The position numbers were made by a program, and so were the translations under genes. The notes under the pieces are model-generated. The model had not been told where the DNA came from and did not search any database. It saw nothing but the letters and a program-made list of their open reading frames with translations. Below are positions 17,331 to 24,288 of a stretch of 46,122 bases of DNA, in pieces (positions within the stretch are counted from its first letter, which is position 1; each line of letters starts with the position of its first letter). Source of the DNA: CAVRZY01 sp963725415 (GTDB lineage Bacteria; Acidobacteriota; Terriglobia; Bryobacterales; Bryobacteraceae); contig CAVRZY010000028.1 of assembly GCA_963725415.1 (NCBI GenBank), positions 1 through 46,122 on the forward strand. Direction: 5' to 3'.

Positions 17331-18298
17331 TCGGGGATCAGCAGGAGCTTGCCGGAAGTTCTGCGCGCTTCCAGGTCACGGTGAGCCTGGGCGGCGTCCG
17401 CGAACAGGTAGACCTTGTCAATGTGCAGCTTGAGTTTTCCGGAGGCGATCCAGCCCAGGACGTCCTGAGCGCGCCAGAGCACTTCCTCGCGGTTGGCGCA
17501 ATAGTGCGCGAGGCTGGGCCGGGTGAGGAACAGTGACCCCTTCTGGTTGAGGATGAGGGGATCGAGAGGAGGGACGGCGCCGCTGGACTGGCCGAAGGAG
17601 ACCAGCATGCCGCGCGGGTGCAGGCAGTTGAGACTCTTCATGAAGGTGGACACGCCGACGGAATCGTAGACCACCTCCACGCCGCGGCCCTGGGTGAGAC
17701 GCTTGACTTCGTGCTCGAAATCTTGCCGGGCATAGAGGATGACCTCATCGGCGCCCACGCGTAGGGCGGCCTCGGCTTTGGATTCGGTGGAGACCGTGCC
17801 GATGACATGCGCACCGCGCATTTTCGCCATCTGGACCAGGAGCAGGCCTACGCCCCCGGCGGCAGCATGTACCAGGGCCGTGTCTCCTTCTTTGAGCGGG
17901 AAGGTCGAGTGGGTCAGGTAATGTGCGGTCATGCCTTGGAGCATGGCGGCCGCGGCGGTTGGGAAATCCATTGGCTCGGGGATCTTGACCAGTTGCCAGG
18001 AGGGAACGACGGCGTATTGGGCGTACGAGCCGCGGGTCATGGCGTAAGCGACCCGGTCACCGGGGGCGACTTCGGTGACCTCGGAGCCGATCTCCTGGAC
18101 CACGCCGGCCCCTTCCATGCCGATGGCGATAGGCGGGTCGGCCTTGTAGAGGCCCATGCGAAAGTACACGTCGATGAAATTGACGCCACTGGCCTGGATT
18201 TTCACCAGAGCCTGCCTGGGTCCCGGGGAGGGCGTGGGGACGTCCAGGTACAGCAACTGCTCAGGGCCGCCGCACTTTTGAACCAAGACTGCTTTCAT
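17327..18298 (-). CDS. NADPH:quinone oxidoreductase (zinc-free MDR family)
   Basis: The start is ATG 18298 (MKAVLVQKCGGPEQLLYLDV), giving 323 residues, the usual length; the longer open frame upstream runs into the preceding gene. The N-terminal GroES-like domain shows GVNFIDVYFRMGLYK and PIAIGMEGAGVVQEIG, and the Rossmann part DTALVHAAAGGVGLLLVQMA with the AAGGVG nucleotide motif. The structural-zinc cysteines of alcohol dehydrogenases are absent, as in quinone oxidoreductase 1-type enzymes. It has 4-bp ATGA overlaps at both ends, so it is tightly coupled to its neighbours. Confidence 0.92.
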   Translation of the reverse strand: MKAVLVQKCGGPEQLLYLDVPTPSPGPRQALVKIQASGVNFIDVYFRMGLYKADPPIAIGMEGAGVVQEIGSEVTEVAPGDRVAYAMTRGSYAQYAVVPSWQLVKIPEPMDFPTAAAAMLQGMTAHYLTHSTFPLKEGDTALVHAAAGGVGLLLVQMAKMRGAHVIGTVSTESKAEAALRVGADEVILYARQDFEHEVKRLTQGRGVEVVYDSVGVSTFMKSLNCLHPRGMLVSFGQSSGAVPPLDPLILNQKGSLFLTRPSLAHYCANREEVLWRAQDVLGWIASGKLKLHIDKVYLFADAAQAHRDLEARRTSGKLLLIPE

Positions 18299-18879
18299 GC
18301 GTGAACCTTTCTCCGAAGATGGACTGCCGCTGCGTAGAGCAGCAGATACAGGATGGTGAATGGGAACAGCGCCAGACGGGCCAGGGTGCGGACGGCGCCC
18401 GCACCGGACAGGCCTGCGCGGAACAAGACAAAATGCCGGATAACGCGCCACTGGGAGTAATCGAGCCAGAAATAGTCCCCGTTTTCATTGAGAACAAAGA
18501 CTTTGGCTGGCAGGCGGGCGGCGATGACCCACTTCCACTTAGTCATGATGGGCTCGCCGGAACAGATGATGCCGAGGACCGAGTAGCGGTGGGCGCGGAG
18601 TTCGCGATAGAGGCGCCGGCGGCCGGAGGGGCCCGCGTAGTCGAAAACGCGGAAGACTCGGGTGTATGGGGCTGCGGGTGGTGGGGTGTGGGGCGTGGGC
18701 AGCTCCGGCGGGAAGCCCGCGGGGACGCCGGTGTAGCAAGTGACCAGATCGATCATCAACTCCAGGTCCCAGTGTTGGCGGAGGGAACGCAGGAGATGTT
18801 CTACCAGATGGCGCGAGCCGCTCTCGACCAACAGGACATGAGCGAACTTGGGGACTTTCTGACGGAAGAAATAACGCAT
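18295..18879 (-). CDS. Conserved hypothetical protein with C-terminal membrane anchor
   Basis: A 194-residue product from ATG 18879. It begins with a strand-like FAHVLLVESGSRHLVEHLL, continues with IDLVTCYTGVPAGFPPE, a RVFRVFDYAGPSGRRRLYRE segment, YSVLGIICSGEPIMTKWKW and AKVFVLNENGDYFWLDYSQW, and ends in a hydrophobic helix (about residues 163-186) followed by a basic tail (HLRRKVHA), suggesting a cytoplasmic domain tethered to the inner membrane. The alternating strand/helix pattern recalls Rossmann-like glycosyltransferase halves, but no catalytic motif is evident. It is the first gene of the qor-pepP-accB-accC run (4-bp overlap). Confidence 0.6.
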   Translation of the reverse strand: MRYFFRQKVPKFAHVLLVESGSRHLVEHLLRSLRQHWDLELMIDLVTCYTGVPAGFPPELPTPHTPPPAAPYTRVFRVFDYAGPSGRRRLYRELRAHRYSVLGIICSGEPIMTKWKWVIAARLPAKVFVLNENGDYFWLDYSQWRVIRHFVLFRAGLSGAGAVRTLARLALFPFTILYLLLYAAAVHLRRKVHA

Positions 18880-18934
18880 ACTGGAAGCCCGCCGGACACG
18901 CCCACAGGGGCAAACTAAGAGTGTACAGGAAAGC

Positions 18935-18981
18935 AGGAGTCAGGAGGCAGGAGTCAGGAGACAGGAGACAGGAGTCAGGAG
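18935..18981. repeat. CAGGAG(T/A/G) short tandem repeat
   Basis: Seven or so near-copies of the 7-bp unit CAGGAG plus T, A or G follow one another. The stop of the leftmost cimA-tail copy lies inside it. The rest of the 230-bp spacer 18880-19109 holds that tail copy (18975-19028) and nothing else I recognise. Confidence 0.7.
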
Positions 18982-19028
18982 GTGAGTTCGCTGGCGCTGA
19001 TGAGCTGCCGGCGGATGGCGTCCGTCAT
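18975..19028 (-). other. cimA 3'-end copy D (degenerate)
   Basis: On the minus strand ATG at 19028 opens MTDAIRRQLISASELTS and then TGA. The first ten residues match the start of the cimA C-terminal segment (MVDAIRLELM at 21123). The second half has been lost. It marks the left border of the nucleotidyltransferase/HEPN module. Confidence 0.55.
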
Positions 19029-19109
19029 GGTCCGCATGCCGGGCCTCGGGGGAGGCCGCACCGCAGGCCACCATATCTGTGGCAAACTGGGACTGGATCT
19101 GGTCTTCCA

Positions 19110-19427
19110 ATGCTAGAGAGCGAGAGCATCACGCGGCTGAGAGACCTGCTGGTGGAAGCGGCGAGGCCGAAGTACATCATCTTGTTCGGCTCTCAGGCGC
19201 GTGATGACGCCGGTGAGGACAGCGACGTTGACGTGATGGTTGTCGAGGAGAAGCTCGCGAATCGTGTCGCCGAGATGGTGCGGCTGAATCGGCTGTTGCG
19301 TTCTCTGGACATGGCCGTGGATCTGCTGGTGGTGAGCGCCGAGAAGTTCGACTACTGGCGTGACACGCCGGGGAATGTCTACTTCGAAGCCGCTACCGAG
19401 GGCAAGCTTCTGTATGAAGCAGCGTGA
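19110..19427 (+). CDS. MntA-like nucleotidyltransferase antitoxin (second module)
   Basis: The 105-residue product from ATG 19110 carries the minimal nucleotidyltransferase motif YIILFGSQARDDAGEDSDVD and a third acidic strand in MAVDLLVV. The open frame extends upstream to 18921, but that part translates repeat and tail-copy sequence, so the internal ATG is preferred. It overlaps the HEPN gene by 14 bp. By family knowledge it would neutralise the HEPN toxin through AMP transfer. It is oriented opposite to cimA and flanked by cimA-tail copies D and C. Confidence 0.82.
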   Translation: MLESESITRLRDLLVEAARPKYIILFGSQARDDAGEDSDVDVMVVEEKLANRVAEMVRLNRLLRSLDMAVDLLVVSAEKFDYWRDTPGNVYFEAATEGKLLYEAA

Positions 19428-19844
19428 GCAAGCTCTCTTGTTGCTGCGCAAAGCAGCCCAGGATGAAGCACTGCTCGACGAAGTACTGACTTCAGACCAG
19501 GTCAGCGACGAGATCATCGGCTTCCATTGCCAGCAGGCAGTGGAGAAGCTGCTGAAGGCGTTGCTTTCCGATCTCGGAATGCGGTTCCGGAAGACGCACG
19601 AGATCGGGGCGTTGATGGGGCTCCTCGCCGAGGCGGGCGAGCCGTTGCCGGACGAGCCCGGCAGCTCGACACTCTCACACCTTTTGGGTCCGTCTACCGC
19701 CACGAGGACTATGATGCCCCTGGCACACTTGACCGCCCAGCCGCTGGAAGGATGGTGCGCGAGTTGCGGGTATGGGTAGAGGCTAGGCTGCGGGATCGCA
19801 GGCTGCAAGCCGGTGGCGCCGAGGCCTACACCGCCCAGCAGTAA
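19414..19844 (+). pseudogene. HEPN domain toxin, frameshifted
   Basis: From ATG 19414 the protein starts MKQREQALLLLRKAAQDEAL and has the HEPN core (IGFHCQQAVEKLLKALLSDL, then RFRKTHEIGALMGLLAE with an Rx4H RNase motif). Near 19653-19656 one base is missing: the frame goes to a premature stop at 19779, while the expected ending (RQLDTLTPFGSVYRHEDYDA, then RELRVWVEARL) continues in the other frame to TAA at 19844. The last six codons are read antisense through cimA-tail copy C. Either the toxin is inactivated or the base is a sequence error. Confidence 0.75.
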
Positions 19845-19879
19845 TCCTCGACCGCCTTCTCGATGGTCTGGCCCGATTC
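19826..19879 (-). other. cimA 3'-end copy C
   Basis: On the minus strand the codons read ESGQTIEKAVEDYCWAV and then TAG, matching the very end of cimA (QDETIEKAVEDYCWGV). The stretch just upstream encodes SCWGAA in the same frame, possibly a trace of yet another tail end. It separates the HEPN/nucleotidyltransferase module from the AbrB/PIN module. Confidence 0.65.
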
Positions 19880-19923
19880 CGCGGCGCCCCAGCAGGACAC
19901 GGTCGCGCCTGGTATGACTGTTG

Positions 19924-19939
19924 ATTCATACTGATGAAT
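19924..19939. promoter_or_regulatory. Candidate operator (ATTCAT-N4-ATGAAT) at the abrB start
   Basis: A perfect 6-bp inverted repeat, with a 4-nt spacer, whose right arm overlaps the start codon at 19934. AbrB-type antitoxins bind inverted repeats at their own promoters, so autoregulation is plausible; there is no direct evidence beyond the symmetry. Confidence 0.4.
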
Positions 19940-20170
19940 ATGAAAGTCGGCGAGCGCGGGCAGGTGACCATTCCCAAAGACCTGCGGGAGCGTTTCGGCC
20001 TCGGGCCGGCGACCGAGGTCGAGTTCCGTGTGGTCAGGAATTCCGTGGTCCTGGCAAAGAAGCCGAAGAAGCTCAACCTGCGGCGATGGAAGGGGCGGTG
20101 CCGGGAGAGTTTCCAGAAGTTGGGCTACGCCTCCGTGGACGCGTTCATCGAAGACGTGCGCGGGCGATGA
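19934..20170 (+). CDS. AbrB/SpoVT-type (VapB) antitoxin
   Basis: A 78-residue protein with the swapped-hairpin AbrB signature right at the N-terminus: MNMKVGERGQVTIPKDLRER followed by FGLGPATEVEFRVV. The C-terminal third (KLNLRRWKGRCRESFQKLGY) is the likely toxin-binding tail. Its TGA overlaps the PIN toxin's ATG by 4 bp (ATGA), the standard VapBC layout. It would bind its own promoter and block the PIN RNase. Confidence 0.88.
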   Translation: MNMKVGERGQVTIPKDLRERFGLGPATEVEFRVVRNSVVLAKKPKKLNLRRWKGRCRESFQKLGYASVDAFIEDVRGR

Positions 20171-20577
20171 TCACTGCCATCGACACGAACGTTCTGCTGG
20201 ACATCCTGCTGCCGGACGAGAAGTTCTTTGAGCCGTCCGCAAAGGGGATCGAAGGGGCGGCCGCGGCGGGCGCTCTGGTCATCTGCGACATCGTGTACGC
20301 GGAGTTGTGCGTGCACTTCCGGACGCAGGGCGAGTGCGACGAGTTCCTGAAAGAGTGCGAGATTCGAGTGGAAAGGCTAAGCCCTCCGGCGAGCTTTCTG
20401 GCTGGCCGGGCCTGGAGAAGCTATCGGCGACAGGGTCGCAAGAGGACGCGGATTCTGCCGGACTTCCTGATTGGGGCGCACGCGCAACTCCAGGCTGCGC
20501 GGTTGCTTTCCCGGGATCGGGGGTTCTACCGGGAGATGTTTCCTTCGCTCCGAGTGATTGACCCGGCGAAGCCGTAG
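20167..20577 (+). CDS. PIN domain ribonuclease toxin (VapC family)
   Basis: The 136-residue product starts at ATG 20167, overlapping the antitoxin stop; longer reading frames upstream merely translate the antitoxin out of frame. PIN acidic residues are in place: Asp in ITAIDTNVLLDILLPDE, Glu in CDIVYAELCVHF, and Asp in TRILPDFLIGAHAQL and LLSRDRGFYREMFP. VapC toxins cleave tRNA or rRNA; the target here is unknown. The module is opposite in strand to cimA and sits between cimA-tail copies C and B. Confidence 0.9.
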   Translation: MITAIDTNVLLDILLPDEKFFEPSAKGIEGAAAAGALVICDIVYAELCVHFRTQGECDEFLKECEIRVERLSPPASFLAGRAWRSYRRQGRKRTRILPDFLIGAHAQLQAARLLSRDRGFYREMFPSLRVIDPAKP

Positions 20578-20648
20578 CGGCGACGGCGCAAAGGGCCAAG
20601 CTAAAGCATGCCCCACTCGGGCAAGTGGGACATGCGTCGGCTTGTCCT

Positions 20649-20741
20649 CTACGCCCCCCAGCAATAGTCCTCGACTGCTTTGTCGATGGTCTCGTCGTTT
20701 TCCATCAGGCGCATCAGCTCCAGGCGGATGGCGTCCGCCAT
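20649..20741 (-). other. cimA 3'-end copy B (intact 30-codon tail)
   Basis: On the minus strand ATG 20741 opens MADAIRLELMRLMENDET, then IDKAVEDYCWGA and TAG. It aligns residue for residue, without gaps, with the cimA C-terminus (MVDAIRLELM ... ETIEKAVEDYCWGV) but is clearly diverged at DNA level. No upstream cimA body is attached; the preceding codons belong to a truncated hicA. It lies between the PIN toxin and hicBA'. Confidence 0.75.
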
Positions 20742-20781
20742 GGGCTTCCTGGGGTAGCCGGATCAGGTCTGTCGTTTTCAT
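20742..20781 (-). pseudogene. Truncated hicA toxin remnant
   Basis: ATG at 20781 overlaps the hicB stop (ATGA) exactly as in intact hicBA pairs. The codons read MKTTDLIRLPQEA, the expected HicA N-terminus, and then the sequence changes abruptly into cimA-tail copy B. Only the first dozen or so codons survive, so the double-stranded-RNA-binding-like toxin fold cannot form. Confidence 0.5.
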
Positions 20782-20969
20782 GCGACTGGCAGTTCGGCCA
20801 CGCGGCGCACGCCCGGGATCTGTCCGCTAGTGAGGTCACGGTGCAAGTCGCGCAGGTTCTCCTGGAGCTCCTCGAAGCTCTCGCCCTGGGTCATGTAATC
20901 GGGGAAATCCTCCAGGTAGCCGAGCCAGAAGTCTGCGTTCTGCCAGTAGACGTAGCGGACGGCGTTCAT
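20778..20969 (-). CDS. HicB-like antitoxin
   Basis: The 63-residue product starts at ATG 20969 (MNAVRYVYWQNADFWLGYLE), chosen over an upstream in-frame start that would extend into the spacer after cimA. DFPDYMTQGESFEELQENLR followed by DLHRDLTSGQIPG is the short HicB/UPF0150 fold that folds against HicA. It begins 60 bp after the cimA stop on the same strand and could be read through from the ilv operon. With its toxin truncated it is probably an orphan antitoxin. Confidence 0.75.
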   Translation of the reverse strand: MNAVRYVYWQNADFWLGYLEDFPDYMTQGESFEELQENLRDLHRDLTSGQIPGVRRVAELPVA

Positions 20970-21029
20970 AAGACCAATTTGAACCGAATGGGCTAGGGCT
21001 AGTGGATCGTGGGGTGTGGAAGCCTGCAC

Positions 21030-22641
21030 TCACACCCCCCAGCAGTAATCCTCGACGGCCTTCTCGATGGTTTCGTCCTGTTCGGTGAGGCGCATGAGTC
21101 TCGAGGCGGATGGCATCGACCATGGCGAGCCAGCTTGCTTCGATGATGTTCTCGGAAACGCCCACCGTGGCCCAGTTCCTGCGATGGTCGGACCATTCGA
21201 TGAGGACGCGGACCCGGGCGGCGGAGCCTTTCTTAGAGTCCAGGACCCGGACCTTGTAGTCGGTAAGGTGAACGTCCGCAATGGTGGGGTACAGGGAAGC
21301 GAGGCACTGGCGGAGGCACAGGTCAAGGGCGTTGACCGGGCCATGGCCGGTAGCGGTGGCGGAGTGCACGCCGTCCTGAGTCTTCAAGGTGACGGTGGCG
21401 GTGGAGCGCGAACCGGCGCCGCCGTCCATCTTGGTGGTGACTTCGAAGCTCACCACCTCGAAGAAGTGCAGGCCGGGGCGAAGGGCCTGGCGGACGAGCA
21501 GCTCGAAGGTGCCTTCGGCGGCTTCCAGCTCGTAGCCTTCGTACTCGAGTTGCTTGATGCGTTCGAGCAGCTCGCGGCGGGCGTCATCGGTGAGGCGGTC
21601 GGCGACGCCGTGCTGCTTGAGCTTGTAGAGGATGTTGCCGCGGCCGGAGAGGTCACTGAGGAGGACGCGCTGGCGGTTGCCGACGGTAGCCGGTGGGACG
21701 TGCTCGTAGGTGGCGGCGTCTTTGAGGACGGCGGCCACGTGCACCCCGCCCTTGTGAGCGAAGGCGCTGCGGCCGACGTAGGGCTGGTCGCCGCGCAAGG
21801 GCAGGTTGGCAAGCTCGGCGACGAAGCGAGCCACGGAAACCAGAATGGGGAGCTTATCGGGGCCAATGGTGGTGTGGCCGAGCTTCAACTCCAGATTGGC
21901 GATGACGGAACAGAGATTGGCGTTGCCACAGCGCTCCCCATAGCCGTTCATGCAGCCCTGCACATGCGTGACGCCCTGCTCGACGGCGGCCAGGGTGTTG
22001 GCGACGGCGAGATCCGAGTCGTTGTGGGTGTGGATGCCCAGAATGCCGTCGAAGCGGCGGCGCACGTCGGCCACGGCCTCGACGAGCGGGCCGGTGAGGG
22101 TGCCGCCGTTGGTGTCGCACAGGCAAAGCACGTCGGCACCCGCCTGTTTGGCGGCCTCCAAGGCCCGCAGGGCGAAGGCCGGGTTGCCGCTGTAGCCATC
22201 GAAGAAATGTTCCGCGTCGAAGATGACTTCCTTGCCGTGCTCCTTCAGGTAGCGGACCGTTTCGGAGATCAGCTTCAGGTTCTCTTCTTCGGAGATGCCC
22301 AGGGCGCGGCGGGTGTGGAGGTCCCAAGTCTTGCCGAAGATGGCGATGGCCGGCGTGGCGGCGTCCGCCAGAGCGCGGACGTTGGGGTCGCGATCGATGC
22401 GGTTCTTGGCGAAGCGCGTGGAGCCGAAGGCGGTGAGGCGGGCGTGCTTGAAGCGGAGTTCCTTGGCGCGGGCGAAGAACTGTTTGTCGCGGGGGTTGGA
22501 GCCCGGCCAGCCGCCTTCGACATAATCGATACCCAGCTCGTCGAGCTTCTGGGCGATTACGAGTTTGTCTTCGACAGTGAAGGAGACGGCTTCTCCCTGG
22601 GTGCCGTCTCGCAAGGTCGTATCGAGAGTGAAGATCTTCAT
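21030..22641 (-). CDS. cimA: (R)-citramalate synthase CimA (apparent +1 frameshift near the end)
   Basis: CimA condenses pyruvate with acetyl-CoA, giving 2-oxobutanoate for isoleucine without threonine deaminase. The start ATG 22641 gives MKIFTLDTTLRDGTQGEAVS, the HMGL/LeuA-like metal and substrate loop. GIHTHNDSDLAVANTLAA (metal His pair), GCMNGYGERCGNANL and FAHKGGVHVAAVLK place it in the TIGR00977 group; residues ~400-536 form the LeuA-type allosteric dimer domain. An extra base at 21099 shifts the frame 23 codons before the end; removing it gives MVDAIRLELM and then the tail ETIEKAVEDYCWGV to TGA at 21030 (536 residues). It is the last gene of the ilvBNC-cimA run, and diverged copies of this tail recur downstream. 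Confidence 0.9.
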
Positions 22642-22656
22642 GGATACCTCACAAGA

Positions 22657-22695
22657 GCCGAGACGAGTCTCGGCTCGGCAGGCTGGAGAGCCTGC
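22657..22695. repeat. Double-hairpin dispersed repeat between ilvC and cimA
   Basis: Two adjacent perfect stems: GCCGAGAC-GA-GTCTCGGC (22657-22674) and GCAGGCT-GGAG-AGCCTGC (22678-22695), followed by GCCAC. The same arrangement (8-bp stem with a GA loop, then GCAGGC..., then CCCACC) occurs at 30471 inside the phage cluster. It fills most of the 62-bp spacer. Confidence 0.7.
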
Positions 22696-22703
22696 GCCAC
22701 AGG

Positions 22704-23720
22704 TCAGGCCTCCGGCACGCCGGCTTCCTTCCTCTTTTTGAGGAAGGTCATCATTTCGCGGAGCTCGCGACCGATGCGTTCGATGGGCTGGTTGCGGGCC
22801 GCCTCGCGCATGGCGAGGAAGTTCTTCTGGCCGGTCTTGTTCTCCTCGATCCATTCGCGGGCGAACTGACCGGACTGGACCTCGGCGAGCATGCGCTTCA
22901 TTTCCTGGCGAACGTGCTGATCGATGATGCGGGAGCCGCGGGTGTAGTCGCCGTACTCGGCGGTGTCGGAGACCGAGTAGCGCATGTAAGAGAGACCGCC
23001 TTCCTGGATCAGATCGACGATCAGCTTCAATTCGTGCAGGCACTCGAAGTAGGCGATTTCGGGGGCGTAGCCGGCCTCAACGAGAGTCTCAAAGCCGGCG
23101 CGGATCAGCTCGCTGACGCCGCCGCAGAGGACGGCCTGCTCTCCGAACAGGTCGCTCTCGGTCTCCTCGCGGAAAGTGGTTTCGATGACCCCGGCTTTGA
23201 GGCAGCCCAGGACCAGGGCGTAGGCCAGGGCGCGCTGGAGGGCCTGGCCGGAGGGGTTCTGATGAATCGCCACCAGGGCCGGGACGCCGACGCCTTCGCT
23301 GAACAGCTCGCGGACCCGGTGGCCGGGGGCCTTGGGGGCGATCATCGAGACGTCCACGTCGGGGGGCGGGACGATCTGGCCGAAGTGGATGTTGAAGCCG
23401 TGGGCGAACATGAGGGTCTTGCCGGCGGTCATGTGCGGCGCGATGTCGCTCTGGTAGAGGGGCGCCTGATGGTGATCGGCGACCAGGATCATCACCACGT
23501 TGGCGGCTTTGGCGGCCTGGGCGGCACTCATGACCGGCAGGCCGGCAGCCTTGGCTTTGTCCCAGTTCTTACCCAGGATCTCCGCTACGACCACATCGAT
23601 TCCGGAATCGCGCAAGTTGAGGGCATGGGCGTGGCCCTGGCTGCCATAACCGATGATGGCGACAGTTCGGCCCTTGAGGTGGTTCAAATCTGCATCGTTT
23701 TCGTAGTAACGTTTAGCCAT
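22704..23720 (-). CDS. ilvC: Ketol-acid reductoisomerase
   Basis: The 338-residue class I enzyme isomerises and reduces acetolactate or acetohydroxybutyrate with NADPH in Val/Ile/Leu synthesis. The N-terminal nucleotide loop is VAIIGYGSQGHAHALNLRDS. The knotted C-terminal domain carries the Mg2+/substrate acidic residues in REETESDLFGEQAVLCGGVS and in ECLHELKLIVDLIQEGG. Length and the ATG at 23720 are normal. It overlaps ilvN by 8 bp and is followed by cimA after a repeat-bearing 62-bp gap. Confidence 0.97.
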   Translation of the reverse strand: MAKRYYENDADLNHLKGRTVAIIGYGSQGHAHALNLRDSGIDVVVAEILGKNWDKAKAAGLPVMSAAQAAKAANVVMILVADHHQAPLYQSDIAPHMTAGKTLMFAHGFNIHFGQIVPPPDVDVSMIAPKAPGHRVRELFSEGVGVPALVAIHQNPSGQALQRALAYALVLGCLKAGVIETTFREETESDLFGEQAVLCGGVSELIRAGFETLVEAGYAPEIAYFECLHELKLIVDLIQEGGLSYMRYSVSDTAEYGDYTRGSRIIDQHVRQEMKRMLAEVQSGQFAREWIEENKTGQKNFLAMREAARNQPIERIGRELREMMTFLKKRKEAGVPEA

Positions 23721-24270
23721 TGATCACTCCGTTGAGGGGTTGGAATTTGAGGGTGTCGTTCTTGGTGGGAATGGGGGGCGCCAGGCGCAGCCTCTTGGCT
23801 TCGAGCGAGACGGCGACCATTCCCGAGCGAGTGACTTCGATATCGCCGTAGCTGCGCATAACATCAATGAATTCGTCCAGCTTTTCCGGGGCGCCGGTGG
23901 CCTCCAGAGCGAAGCCCTCGACCGAGGAATCGACCACGCGGGCGCCGAAGATCTCGGCCTCCTTCAAGATGGCGCTGCGGGTGGGGAGCTGGGCGCGGAC
24001 GCGCAGGAGCACCATTTCGCGGGTCACCGCGGGAGTCTCGGTGAGGTCACTGGCCTGGAGGACGTTGACCAGCTTGTTCATCTGCTTGATGACCTGGCTG
24101 CGCAGGTTGGCGTCCAAGTCCACGACGATGGTCATGCGGGACAGGGTGGGATCCAGGGTGCGGGCCACGGTCAGGCTTTCAATGTTGTAACCGCGGCAGC
24201 TCAGCACGCCGGTGATCCGCATCAGGGCGCCGGGTTTGTTCTCGACCAGCAGGGAAATGACTTGTAGCAT
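23713..24270 (-). CDS. ilvN: Acetolactate synthase small (regulatory) subunit
   Basis: The 185-residue product has the N-terminal ACT domain that binds the feedback inhibitor valine (VISLLVENKPGALMRITGVL, then SCRGYNIESLTVARTLDP) and the C-terminal ALS_ss domain (EFIDVMRSYGDIEVTRSGMV). It activates IlvB and makes it end-product sensitive. It starts 18 bp after the ilvB stop and overlaps ilvC by 8 bp. The name follows the operon; ilvH is an equivalent symbol. Confidence 0.96.
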   Translation of the reverse strand: MLQVISLLVENKPGALMRITGVLSCRGYNIESLTVARTLDPTLSRMTIVVDLDANLRSQVIKQMNKLVNVLQASDLTETPAVTREMVLLRVRAQLPTRSAILKEAEIFGARVVDSSVEGFALEATGAPEKLDEFIDVMRSYGDIEVTRSGMVAVSLEAKRLRLAPPIPTKNDTLKFQPLNGVING

Positions 24271-24288
24271 GGGATTCGCAGGGCCTCC

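Noticed and set aside
18921..19109. Upstream extension of the second nucleotidyltransferase
   Set aside because: It translates the CAGGAGT repeats and a cimA tail copy; the ATG at 19110 gives the normal short family N-terminus.
21067..22869. 600-codon plus-strand open frame
   Set aside because: Antisense shadow of cimA; Gly/Val/Ala-rich low-complexity translation, while cimA has all family motifs on the other strand.
21124..23043. Longer cimA start upstream of 22641
   Set aside because: The extension runs backwards through ilvC in another frame; MKIFTLDTTLRDG at 22641 is the family N-terminus.
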